Shown: piece after piece, positions 45,380 through 53,548 of the stretch
How the letters are laid out: every line of letters starts with the position of its first letter
How positions within the stretch are numbered: position 1 is the stretch's first letter
Source of the DNA: Wenzhouxiangella sp042310355
Lineage (GTDB): Bacteria; Pseudomonadota; Gammaproteobacteria; Xanthomonadales; Wenzhouxiangellaceae
Length of the DNA stretch: 64,000 nucleotides
Reading direction: 5' to 3'
Assembly (NCBI RefSeq): GCF_042310355.1
Contig: NZ_JBHJMR010000013.1
Location: forward strand, 1 to 64,000
Made by a program: the position numbers and the translations under genes
Notes under the pieces: model-generated
The model's database searches: none
The model's input: the letters and a program-made list of their open reading frames with translations, nothing else
Told to the model about the DNA's origin: nothing

Positions 45380-46759
45380 ATGGCGGACATGAGCACGAAC
45401 ACACCCCCGGGCCCGGACCTGGAAAGAATGACGCAGGCGGCCGAGGCCGGCGTGGCACAAGCCCAATTCAGCCTCGGCCTGGCCTGGCTCTACGGCGATA
45501 CGGGTCGGCCGGATCCGGCTCGGGCCTGGGACTGGCTCGACCGCGCGCAGCGGCAGGGCGTGGCCGAGGCGCGCGCGGCCCTCGGCACGATGTGCCTGAG
45601 CGGGCAGTGCGAGGGCCGGGAAGGCGCCTTCGACCTCGAACGCGCCGTTGAACTGCTCGAATCCGCCCACGCCGACGATTCCGTCGAGGCCGCCTACCGG
45701 CTCGGCACGCTCAAGCTGACCGGCTGTGGCGTGCCGGCCGACAGGCAGGGCGGCGCCGGCCTGATCGAGACCGCGGCCCGACGCGGGCATATGCTGGCGC
45801 TCAACGATGCCGCCTGGTGCCTGGAGCACGGCCTGGGCCTGGCGCGCAACCCGGCGCGCGCCCTGAAGGCCTGGCAGCTGGCCGCCGAGGCGGGCATGCC
45901 GCGCGGCTGGTTCACGCTCGGCGTCTGGCTGGCGCAGGGCCGGCACGTCAGCGCCGACCCGGCGCTGGCCCGGGCCTGCCTGGACAAGGCCGCCCGCTCC
46001 GACTTCCCCATGGCGGCGGAGTTGCGCGACGAACTGGCCGACGAAGGCGCCGATGCCGGCCGGGCGCTCGGGCTACAGGTCGACCCGGCTGCCGCGGCGC
46101 AAGCGCCCCGCACGAGGCGTGAGGTGCTGAGCGAGGCACCCCGGATCGAGGTGCTGCACGATTTCGTACCGGTGGACGCCAGGGCACACCTGATCGCCCG
46201 CGCCCGGCCAATGATCGAGCCTTCGAGGGTCCTCAGCGATACCGGGTCGGTCGACCGCTCCCGCATTCGCACCAGCGGCGAGACCTGCCTGCTGCCGGAA
46301 CTGCTCGACGTGACGGCCTGGCACCTGCTCGAGCGGCTGCACGAGGCGATGGGCATCCCGATGGAAAACGGCGAGCCGCTGATCATCCTGCAGTACACGC
46401 CGGGCAGCGAGTACCAGCCGCACTACGACTATTTCGACCCGGACAGGCCGGGCTCGCAAACGGCCCTGCGCCAGGGCGGCCAGCGCACCTGGACGCTGCT
46501 GACCTATCTCAACGCCGTCGCCGGCGGCGGCGCCACGGCGTTTCCGGATCTCGACATCGAGGTTGCGCCGGACCCAGGCAGCGTGCTGGCCTTCCGCAAC
46601 GTCGACGAAGCGGGTGGGATCGAGCCGCGCACCCTGCATGCCGGCCTGCCGGTCACCGCGGGTGAAAAATGGCTGGCCACGCGCTGGATCAGGGAGCGGC
46701 CCTTCGTTGCCGAACGCGGCGCCGGAAGGCCCGAACCGGGCTCGAGCACGCCCGAGTAG
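45380..46759 (+). CDS. Sel1-repeat / prolyl-4-hydroxylase-type 2-oxoglutarate dioxygenase
   Basis: This 459-aa protein has Sel1/TPR-like repeats over about residues 10-230 (AEAGVAQAQFSLGLAWLYGD, RLGTLKLTGCGVPADRQGGA, AAEAGMPRGWFTLGVWLAQG). A P4Hc domain follows, with the iron ligands in YQPHYDYF (H-x-D, about 346-350) and TLHAGLP (second His, about 418), and a 2-oxoglutarate-binding Lys in GEKWLATRW. It probably hydroxylates a proline or similar residue in a peptide. The gene starts 24 bases after the sulfotransferase stop and is likely cotranscribed. An ATG at 45389 (MSTNT) is an alternative start. Confidence 0.85.
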   Translation: MADMSTNTPPGPDLERMTQAAEAGVAQAQFSLGLAWLYGDTGRPDPARAWDWLDRAQRQGVAEARAALGTMCLSGQCEGREGAFDLERAVELLESAHADDSVEAAYRLGTLKLTGCGVPADRQGGAGLIETAARRGHMLALNDAAWCLEHGLGLARNPARALKAWQLAAEAGMPRGWFTLGVWLAQGRHVSADPALARACLDKAARSDFPMAAELRDELADEGADAGRALGLQVDPAAAAQAPRTRREVLSEAPRIEVLHDFVPVDARAHLIARARPMIEPSRVLSDTGSVDRSRIRTSGETCLLPELLDVTAWHLLERLHEAMGIPMENGEPLIILQYTPGSEYQPHYDYFDPDRPGSQTALRQGGQRTWTLLTYLNAVAGGGATAFPDLDIEVAPDPGSVLAFRNVDEAGGIEPRTLHAGLPVTAGEKWLATRWIRERPFVAERGAGRPEPGSSTPE

Positions 46760-46766
46760 GTCCGTC

Positions 46767-48515
46767 CTAGCGCACCAGTTCCTCGCGAATACGCCCCAGG
46801 GCCTCGTGCAGCGCCGAGGGCACGCGCGGCCCGAAGGCTTCCAGGTGCCGGCCGATCGCCGCGACTTCTTCCCGCCATTCGACCGGATCGACCCGCAGCA
46901 GCTCTTCCATGTCGGGCTGCTCGTCGAGGCCGTCGAGATTGATCGCGGCGGGATCGGGCAGGCCGCCCACCGGCGTGTCGACCACATCGGCCTCGTCGCG
47001 GCAGCGCGCCATGATCCACTCGAGCACGCGCATGTTGTCGCCGAAGCCCGGCCAGATGAACTTGCCGTCACCGTCGCGGCGGAACCAGTTGACCTGGAAG
47101 ATCCGCGGCGGCTTTGTCAGCTTGCCGCCAACATCGAGCCAGTGGGCCCAGTAGTCGGCGAAGTGGTATCCACAGAAGGGCTTCATGGCCATGGGGTCGC
47201 GCCGCACGATGCCGACCTGGCCGGTGGCCGCGGCCGTGGTCTCCGAGGCCATGCCAGCGCCGACCAGCACGCCGTGGGTCCAGTCGCGCGCCTCGAGCAC
47301 CAGCGGCGCCAGGCTGGCGCGCCGGCCGCCGAAAATGATGGCGTCGATCGGCACGCCGTCGGGATTGTCGGCCTGATCGGAATAGCTCGGGCAGCGATCG
47401 ATCGCCACGGTAAAGCGCGAATTCGGATGTGCCGCCGGGCCGTGCTTGGGGTCGAAGGGACGGCCGCGCCAGTCCTTCGCCGGCTTGCCCTCGCCCAGGC
47501 CTTCCCACCAGGGCTGGTTGTCCTCGGTGACCGCGACGTTGGTGAAGATCGTCTCGCGGTCGAGCATGGCCAGGGCGTTGGGGTTGGTCTTCGCGCCCGT
47601 GCCCGGCGCGACGCCGAAGAAACCGGCTTCCGGGTTGATCGCCCACAGCCGGCCGTCCTCGCCGGGGTGCAGCCAGCAGATATCGTCACCCACCGTCCAC
47701 ACCTTCCAGCCGGCCTCGCGGTAGGCCTCGGGCGGAATCAGCATGGCCAGGTTGGTCTTGCCGCAGGCCGAGGGGAAGGCGCCGGCGACGTAGCGGACCT
47801 CGCCCTCGGGGTTCTCGATGCCGACGATCAGCATGTGCTCGGCCAGCCAGCCCTCGGTGCGCGCCTGGTAGCTGGCGATGCGCAGCGCGTGGCACTTCTT
47901 GCCCAACAGGGCGTTGCCACCGTAACCCGAGCCGAAGCTCTGGATGCTGAGCTCTTCGGGAAAGTGGACGATGTAGCGGCGGTCCGGATCGAGGTCGCCG
48001 GTCGAATGCAGGCCCTTGACGAAGCTGCCGTCGCGCTCGATGCGCGCCAGGGCTTCGCTGCCCATGCGCGTCATCAGGCGCATGTTGGCGACCACGTAGG
48101 GGCTGTCGGTGATCTCCACGCCGCAGCGCGAGAAGGGTGAGTCGATCGGGCCCATGCAGTAGGGCACGACATACAGCGTGCGGCCTTCCATGCAGCCGGC
48201 GAACAGGCCTTTCATCAGCGCATGGGCTTCGGCCGGCGCCATCCAGTTGTTGTTGGGCCCGGCGTCTTCCTCGCGCGCGGTGCAAACGTAGGTGAGATGC
48301 TCGACCCGCGCGACGTCGGCCGGGTCGGAGCGATGCAGGTAGCAATCCGGGTGGGTCTCGGGGTTGAGCCGTTCGAGATCGCCGGCTTCGAGCATGGTCC
48401 CGATCAGCCGTTCATTCTCGGCCGCGGAACCGTCGCACCAGTGAATCCGGGACGCCCGGGCATGGGTTGCGACTTCGTCGACCCAGTCGTTGAGAATCTG
48501 CAGTTTGGAAGACAT
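46767..48515 (-). CDS. pckG: Phosphoenolpyruvate carboxykinase (GTP)
   Basis: This 582-aa enzyme converts oxaloacetate and GTP to phosphoenolpyruvate for gluconeogenesis. Diagnostic parts are YVVPYCMGPIDSPFSRCGVE, GGNALLGKKCHALRIASYQA, the GTP P-loop AGAFPSACGKTNLAML (about 249-264) and VGDDICWLHPGEDGRLWAIN, followed by EAGFFGVAPGTGAKTNPNA. The GTP form is distinguished by the CGKTN loop and its cysteine. It converges with the Sel1-P4H gene and is divergently placed from nothing else; a PPi-type phosphofructokinase gene follows upstream on the same strand. Confidence 0.95.
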   Translation of the reverse strand: MSSKLQILNDWVDEVATHARASRIHWCDGSAAENERLIGTMLEAGDLERLNPETHPDCYLHRSDPADVARVEHLTYVCTAREEDAGPNNNWMAPAEAHALMKGLFAGCMEGRTLYVVPYCMGPIDSPFSRCGVEITDSPYVVANMRLMTRMGSEALARIERDGSFVKGLHSTGDLDPDRRYIVHFPEELSIQSFGSGYGGNALLGKKCHALRIASYQARTEGWLAEHMLIVGIENPEGEVRYVAGAFPSACGKTNLAMLIPPEAYREAGWKVWTVGDDICWLHPGEDGRLWAINPEAGFFGVAPGTGAKTNPNALAMLDRETIFTNVAVTEDNQPWWEGLGEGKPAKDWRGRPFDPKHGPAAHPNSRFTVAIDRCPSYSDQADNPDGVPIDAIIFGGRRASLAPLVLEARDWTHGVLVGAGMASETTAAATGQVGIVRRDPMAMKPFCGYHFADYWAHWLDVGGKLTKPPRIFQVNWFRRDGDGKFIWPGFGDNMRVLEWIMARCRDEADVVDTPVGGLPDPAAINLDGLDEQPDMEELLRVDPVEWREEVAAIGRHLEAFGPRVPSALHEALGRIREELVR

Positions 48516-48663
48516 GCGCGCGCCGCTTTTGTGCGAGTGATCAAGGTCGGGCAGGTTAGCCCCTCAGGGGGCGGGAATCAATCAATCCGGATTGGATTTT
48601 CCAATGATCGTCCCGGCTGGCCAAGGCTCTGCCAATACCCCGATGCCCTGCCCGCCTCGCCCA

Positions 48664-49926
48664 TCACAGATCGAAGGGCGCGAGCTTGCGCTCGACATAG
48701 CTGAAGTCGGGGCGAACGTACTGCGGCAGTCCGTCCTTGCCGTAGGCCGGATAGGCCTCGCCGCGGATCAGCGGCTCGAGATAGGCACGGCAACTCGGCG
48801 TGATGCCGAAGCCGTCGGCGGCGATGAACTTTTTCGGCATCTTCTTTTCGTGGTTGGCGATGCGCGACAGCGGCGCCGGCTCGATCTTCCAGCGGTAGGG
48901 CTTGTCGCTGCTGCGCTTGATCACGGGCATCACCCCCGACTCGCCGGCAATCGCCAGCTCGACGGCGGCCTTGCCCACCGCGCGGGCGTGTTCGAGATCC
49001 GTGGCCGACGCGATATGCCGCGCCGAACGCTGCAGGTAGTCACTCACCGCCCAGTGGCACTTGTAGCCGAGATCCTCCTTGACCATGCCGGCGACCACCG
49101 GCGCGACGCCGCCGAGCTGCTTGTGCCCGAACGCATCGGTGCTGCCGGCGTCGGCCAGGAACTGTCCGTCGGCCGTGCGCGCACCCTCGGAGACGACGAT
49201 CGAGCAGTAGCCGTTGGCCTCCACCGAGCGACGGACCTTGTCGCGAAACTTCTCGCGATCGAACGGCACTTCGGGAAACAGGATGACCTGGGGTGGGTCG
49301 CCCTTTTCCTTCCCGGCCAGGCCGCCGGCGGCGGCGATCCAGCCGGCATGGCGCCCCATCACTTCCAGGATGAACACCTTGGTCGAACTCGAGGCCATGG
49401 CCATCACGTCCAGGCTGGCTTCCAGGATCGACACGGCCACGTACTTGGCCACCGAGCCGAAACCGGGGCAGTTGTCGGTCACCGCCAGGTCGTTGTCGAT
49501 GGTCTTGGGAATACCGATGCACTGCACGTGAAAGCCGAGCTTGTCGCCGATCTGCGAGACCTTCCAGGCGGTGTCGGCCGAGTCGTTGCCGCCGTTGTAG
49601 AAGAAACAGCCGATGTTGTGCGCCTTGAACACCTCGATCAGGCGCTCGTACTCGCGCCGGTTGTCCTCGATCGACTTGAGCTTGTAGCGACAGGAGCCGA
49701 ACGCGCCGCCGGGGGTGTGGTTGAGCGCGGCCACTTCCGATTTCTTCAGCTTGCTCGTATCGATCAGCCGCTCCTCGAGCGCCCCCATGATGCCGTCACG
49801 CGCAGCATATACCTTGCCGATTTGATCGCGGTTGGCCCGCGCGGTCTCGATCACCGCCGCGGCGGTGGCGTTGATCACCGGCGTCACACCACCGGACTGG
49901 GCGTAGAGGATGTTCTTCTTGGGCAT
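48664..49926 (-). CDS. pfp: 6-phosphofructokinase, pyrophosphate-dependent type
   Basis: This 420-aa enzyme interconverts fructose-6-phosphate and fructose-1,6-bisphosphate. LYAQSGGVTPVINATA opens it, FYNGGNDSADTAWKV replaces the GGDGS of ATP enzymes, and the active-site stretch is GIPKTIDNDLAVTDNCPGFG. The Asp after GGN and the Lys in PKTIDND are what separate PPi-using from ATP-using enzymes. FILEVMGRHAGWIAAAGG and the C-terminal DGFGITPSCRAYLEPLIRGE complete it. The PPi enzyme is reversible, so together with pckG it supports both glycolysis and gluconeogenesis. Confidence 0.88.
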   Translation of the reverse strand: MPKKNILYAQSGGVTPVINATAAAVIETARANRDQIGKVYAARDGIMGALEERLIDTSKLKKSEVAALNHTPGGAFGSCRYKLKSIEDNRREYERLIEVFKAHNIGCFFYNGGNDSADTAWKVSQIGDKLGFHVQCIGIPKTIDNDLAVTDNCPGFGSVAKYVAVSILEASLDVMAMASSSTKVFILEVMGRHAGWIAAAGGLAGKEKGDPPQVILFPEVPFDREKFRDKVRRSVEANGYCSIVVSEGARTADGQFLADAGSTDAFGHKQLGGVAPVVAGMVKEDLGYKCHWAVSDYLQRSARHIASATDLEHARAVGKAAVELAIAGESGVMPVIKRSSDKPYRWKIEPAPLSRIANHEKKMPKKFIAADGFGITPSCRAYLEPLIRGEAYPAYGKDGLPQYVRPDFSYVERKLAPFDL

Positions 49927-49971
49927 GACGCGTTCTCGTGATCGAAGCCTGTCGGGAAGGATAGCGAATCA

Positions 49972-50178
49972 TTGGCTGGTTCGCTTGTTGGCTGGTTTGC
50001 TGGTTTGCTGGTTCGGCAACTGCGCGGATTGCGGGGCGGCTCTGCCGCGATGGCCCGATGCCGGCTGCACGCGAGAGCCCGTCAGTGTTCACCCGCTTTC
50101 GCTGCGAAGCCGCCCACCAATCCTCTACGGCGCCGAACCAGCCAACCAGCCAACAAGCCAACAAGCCAACCAGCAAAC
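49972..50178. repeat. Periodic-arm inverted repeat, TTGGCTGG octamer type
   Basis: The left arm (49972-50017) consists of octamers TTGGCTGG, TTCGCTTG, TTGGCTGG, TTTGCTGG, TTTGCTGG. The right arm (50132-50178) is its imperfect inverse, GAACCAGCCAACCAGCCAAC followed by more of the same. The core again contains GCGGGGCGGCTCTGCCGCGA (50031-50050), matching the core of the heptamer-type repeats at 31164 and 34913. It fills most of the 385-base gap between the phosphofructokinase and adk genes. Confidence 0.8.
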
Positions 50179-50311
50179 ACCCCCTACCGCCGACGATCTC
50201 GAAACGAGCACTCCCCAACAACCCCTTCCCGACTGCATTTGACACCCCCGCCCTTCCCGGTTAGCTTTGTCGGCTTGATTCCACTACCACGCGCGCAAGC
50301 GTCCTAAAACC

Positions 50312-50872
50312 ATGCGTATCGTATTGCTCGGCCCGCCGGGTTCCGGCAAGGGCACCCAGGCCGCCCTCCTCAAGGAGCGCCTCGGCGTTGTGCATATTTC
50401 CACCGGCGAACTGCTGCGCGCCGCGGTGGCCGAAGGCACCGAACTCGGCAAGCAGGCCAAGGCCGCCATGGACGCCGGGGAGCTGGTATCCGACGAGCTC
50501 ATGCTGGGCCTGATCGAGGAAAAGCTGGGTCAGCCGGAGGCCGAACCGGGCTTCATTCTCGACGGCTACCCGCGCAACCAGGCCCAGGCCGAAGCGCTCG
50601 ACAAGCTGCTCGACCGGCTCGGCCAGCCCATCGACCATGCCCTGGAGCTGACTGTCGACGAGGAGCAGATCGTCAAGCGACTGGCCCTGCGGGCCGAAGA
50701 AGAAGGCCGCTCCGATGACACCGAGGCGGTGATCCGCAAGCGCCTGTCGGTTTATCGCGAGCAGACCGCGCCGATCTCCCAGCACTACGCGGAAAAGGGC
50801 ATCCTGGTTCGTGTCGACGGCGTCGGCGAGATCGACGAGATCAATCGGCGCCTTGCCGCGGCGCTTTCCTGA
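50312..50872 (+). CDS. adk: Adenylate kinase (short form)
   Basis: This 186-aa nucleotide kinase has the P-loop MRIVLLGPPGSGKGTQAALL, VVHISTGELLRAAVAEGTEL for AMP binding, and GFILDGYPRNQAQAEALD. The LID is short (LALRAEEEGRSDDTEAVIRK), with no zinc finger, which is the short-lid form rather than the 214-residue E. coli type. It keeps the adenylate pool in balance. Its last 32 bases overlap the 3' end of a TusA-like gene on the other strand. Confidence 0.95.
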   Translation: MRIVLLGPPGSGKGTQAALLKERLGVVHISTGELLRAAVAEGTELGKQAKAAMDAGELVSDELMLGLIEEKLGQPEAEPGFILDGYPRNQAQAEALDKLLDRLGQPIDHALELTVDEEQIVKRLALRAEEEGRSDDTEAVIRKRLSVYREQTAPISQHYAEKGILVRVDGVGEIDEINRRLAAALS

Positions 50873-51104
50873 CGCGGATTCGCGCCCGCAGCACGCCATC
50901 ACGCGTGTCGGCATGAAGCAGTTCGTGACCGCTGCGCTGGCAGAACACGGCGAGATCGATCTCGGCCATCGGGTCGGTGGCCAGCACCTCCAGCTCCGCA
51001 CCCGCGGCGAGGTCGTGCATGGCCTGGCGCGTTCGCCAGACCGGCTCGGGACAGGCCAGGCCGCGGCAGTCGACCACCCGTACGTCCGTATCGTGCCCGC
51101 TCAT
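50841..51104 (-). CDS. TusA/SirA-family sulfur-carrier protein
   Basis: This 87-aa protein has the TusA motif RVVDCRGLACPEPVWRTRQA, with the catalytic cysteine in CPEP, and the two-layer fold tail LEVLATDPMAEIDLAVFCQR. TusA-like proteins carry persulfide sulfur to tRNA modification or to sulfur metabolism; which one applies here cannot be told. I chose the ATG at 51104 (MSGHDTDV), which aligns with the family start. The start codon overlaps the start codon of the divergent membrane-protein gene within CATG (51102-51105). Confidence 0.85.
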   Translation of the reverse strand: MSGHDTDVRVVDCRGLACPEPVWRTRQAMHDLAAGAELEVLATDPMAEIDLAVFCQRSGHELLHADTRDGVLRARIRVRKAPRQGAD

Positions 51105-51609
51105 GTCTGAACTCTTCTCCCGCCTGATCGGCATCCTGATGCTCAGAAACGGCCCGCAGGATCTGCCGGGCGGCAGCCGCCCCCTGACCCTGGCGATGGC
51201 CTTCTACGTGGCGGCCACCGCGATGTCGCTATCGCTCGGTGAAGGCGGGCCCGACAATCCGGTCGCCGCGCTGGCACTGGCGACTGTGCTGCCGATGATC
51301 CTGGTTCGCATTGTACTCGGGCTGCGCGGCCGACCCGCCCGCTGGAGTCAGACGCTCGCCGCGCTGTTCGGCAGCAGCGCCCTGATTACGCTGCTTTCCA
51401 TGCCGCTGGGCGCGAGCGCGAGCGCGGGCGGCGAACCCGACCCGGTCCTGGTCATCGCCAGCCTGGTGCTGTTCATCTGGTCCTTTGCCGTCGATGCCCA
51501 TATCTGGCGTCACGCACTCGACACCACCTTTGCCGCAGGACTGGCGGTGGCGGTGTTACTGTTCACGCTATCCATGTACACCATCACCTTGATTGCAGGT
51601 CCGTTTTGA
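51103..51609 (+). CDS. Unknown small integral membrane protein
   Basis: This 168-aa protein has about four or five hydrophobic segments: LTLAMAFYVAATAMSLSL, NPVAALALATVLPMILVRIV, LAALFGSSALITLLSMPL, PVLVIASLVLFIWSFAV and AAGLAVAVLLFTLSMYTITL. There is no charged pore or enzyme motif. It precedes mpl with a four-base overlap (TTGA) and is thus likely translated together with it. Similar membrane proteins may accompany mpl in relatives, but I do not recognise a family. Confidence 0.6.
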   Translation: MSELFSRLIGILMLRNGPQDLPGGSRPLTLAMAFYVAATAMSLSLGEGGPDNPVAALALATVLPMILVRIVLGLRGRPARWSQTLAALFGSSALITLLSMPLGASASAGGEPDPVLVIASLVLFIWSFAVDAHIWRHALDTTFAAGLAVAVLLFTLSMYTITLIAGPF

Positions 51610-52964
51610 AAATCCATATTCTCGGCATTTGCGGCACGTTCATGGGCGGGCTCGCCGCCCTGGCCCGTTCGGACGGTCACGAAATCAGCGGTTCGGACGA
51701 GAACGTCTACCCGCCCATGAGCACGCAGCTCGAGTCGCTCGGCATCGCGCTCAGCGAAGGCTACGACCCGGCCCACATCCCCGACGACGTCGACCTGGTG
51801 ATCATCGGCAACGCCCTCAGCCGCGGCAACCCGGCGATCGAGCACGTGCTCGACAACGACATTCCGTTTGCCTCCGGGCCGCGCTGGCTGGGGGAGACCT
51901 ACCTGCGGCGGCGCACCGTCCTGGCGGTTGCCGGCACGCACGGCAAGACCACCACGGCGAGCATGCTGGCCTGGATCCTGGAAGATGCGGGCAAGCAGCC
52001 CGGCTTTCTCATCGGCGGCCTTCCGGTCAATTTCGGCGTCTCCGCGCGCACCGGCGAGGACCTGTTCGTGGTCGAGGCCGATGAATACGACACGGCCTTT
52101 TTCGACAAGCGCGCCAAGTTCGTCCACTACCGCCCGCGCATCGCCGTGCTCAACAACCTGGAATTCGATCACGCCGACATCTACCCGGACCTGTCGGCCA
52201 TCCAGACGCAGTTCCACCACCTGGTGCGCACCATTCCCGGCAACGGTCGCCTGGTCGTCAACGCCGCCGACCAGAACCTCCAGGCCGTGCTCGATCGCGG
52301 CTGCTGGACGCCGGTTTCGGGCTTCGGCCTGAGCGAGAACGGAGCCGGCGAATGGCAGGTCGGTCTGGACGATCCCGCCGGCCGCAAACTGTCGATCAGC
52401 CAGGCCGGCGAACAGGTCGGCACGCTGGAGTGGCCCCTGACCGGGCGCCACAATGCGCTCAACGCCCTGGCGGCGATTGCCGCGGCCGATGCGGCCGGCG
52501 TCGAGCCGGCGCAATCCATCGAGGCGCTGTCGCGCTTCGAGGGCGTCAAGCGGCGCCTGGAGCTCCTGGGCGAGCGCGGCGGCATCCACGTCTACGACGA
52601 CTTCGCCCACCACCCGACGGCCATTCGCCTGACCCTCGAGGGGCTACGTCGCGCCGTGGGTAACGCGCGCATACTCGTCGCGCTCGAGCCGGCCAGCAAC
52701 ACCATGCGCGCCGGGTTTCATGTCGCCGAGCTGCCATCGGCCCTGACCGCGGCCGACTTTGTCTGGCTGCGCAGTTCCGACGGCATGGACTGGGACCCGC
52801 ACGCGGTGATCGAGAAAACCGGCGGCCGGGGCCGCCCCCGCAGCCGCGTCGACAACCTGCTCGAAGACCTGCTGGCCGAGGCCCGGCCCGGCGACCACGT
52901 CATTTTCATGAGCAACCGCGGTTTCGAGAACGCCCCGCAGCGCTTCTTCGAGGCCCTGGCATGA
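51606..52964 (+). CDS. mpl: UDP-N-acetylmuramate:L-Ala-D-Glu-meso-DAP ligase (Mpl)
   Basis: This 452-aa peptidoglycan-recycling Mur ligase attaches recovered tripeptide to UDP-MurNAc. IHILGICGTFMGGLAALARS opens it; the Mpl form has CGTFMGG in place of the MurC pattern. The ATP loop AVAGTHGKTTTASMLAW, VVEADEYDTAFFDKRAKFVH and LNNLEFDHADIYPDL follow. The C-terminal VYDDFAHHPTAIRLTL region is also typical. Translation must begin at the TTG at 51606, because the next ATG would remove the glycine-rich loop. It overlaps the preceding gene's stop and the following LON-domain gene's start. Confidence 0.92.
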   Translation: MKIHILGICGTFMGGLAALARSDGHEISGSDENVYPPMSTQLESLGIALSEGYDPAHIPDDVDLVIIGNALSRGNPAIEHVLDNDIPFASGPRWLGETYLRRRTVLAVAGTHGKTTTASMLAWILEDAGKQPGFLIGGLPVNFGVSARTGEDLFVVEADEYDTAFFDKRAKFVHYRPRIAVLNNLEFDHADIYPDLSAIQTQFHHLVRTIPGNGRLVVNAADQNLQAVLDRGCWTPVSGFGLSENGAGEWQVGLDDPAGRKLSISQAGEQVGTLEWPLTGRHNALNALAAIAAADAAGVEPAQSIEALSRFEGVKRRLELLGERGGIHVYDDFAHHPTAIRLTLEGLRRAVGNARILVALEPASNTMRAGFHVAELPSALTAADFVWLRSSDGMDWDPHAVIEKTGGRGRPRSRVDNLLEDLLAEARPGDHVIFMSNRGFENAPQRFFEALA

Positions 52965-53548
52965 GCGGCGAGCAGCTGCCCCTGTTTCCCCTCAAGACCG
53001 TGCTCTTTCCGGGTGCGCCGCTGACCCTGCGCATTTTCGAGCAGCGCTACCTCGACATGGTGCGGGATTGCGCGCGCAACGGCACCGGCTTCGGCGTGGT
53101 TTGTGCCTGGCCGGCCGAGCACGAAGACCGCGCCAGCCACGCGCGCATCGGCACCGAAGCGATGATGATCGACTTCGACCAGCTCGAAGACGGCCTGCTG
53201 GGGGTGACCTGCCGCGGCCAACGGCGCTTTTTGATTCGCGCCACCCGTGCCCGCGAAGACGGCCTGCTCATCGGTGACGTCGACTGGCTGCCGCCCGAAC
53301 CGGCCGCACCCGTGCCGCCGCGCTGCGCGGCCCTGCAGACCCTGATGCAGGAACTGATGCGCCACCGCGACCTGGCACAGCACTTCGAGGTCGACATCGA
53401 GGACGCCAGCAGCCTCGGGCGCACCCTGGCGGCCAGCCTCGCGCTGCCGGAGGAACACGCCCAGGCCCTGCTGGAAATGACCGACCCGATCAGCCGCCTC
53501 GAGGGCCTGATCAGTCTGCTCGAGGATGCCGACGAGGAAGACGACTGA
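52961..53548 (+). CDS. LON substrate-binding-domain protein
   Basis: This 195-aa stand-alone N-domain of Lon protease has LPLFPLKTVLFPGAPLTLRI, FEQRYLDMVRDCARNGTGFG, then VTCRGQRRFLIRATRAREDG. No ATPase or protease part follows. Such proteins may help quality control or act in ubiquitin-like pathways in other kingdoms; in bacteria the role is not settled. It overlaps mpl by four bases (ATGA) and overlaps the 3' end of the DedA-LssY gene on the other strand by 38 bases. Confidence 0.9.
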   Translation: MSGEQLPLFPLKTVLFPGAPLTLRIFEQRYLDMVRDCARNGTGFGVVCAWPAEHEDRASHARIGTEAMMIDFDQLEDGLLGVTCRGQRRFLIRATRAREDGLLIGDVDWLPPEPAAPVPPRCAALQTLMQELMRHRDLAQHFEVDIEDASSLGRTLAASLALPEEHAQALLEMTDPISRLEGLISLLEDADEEDD

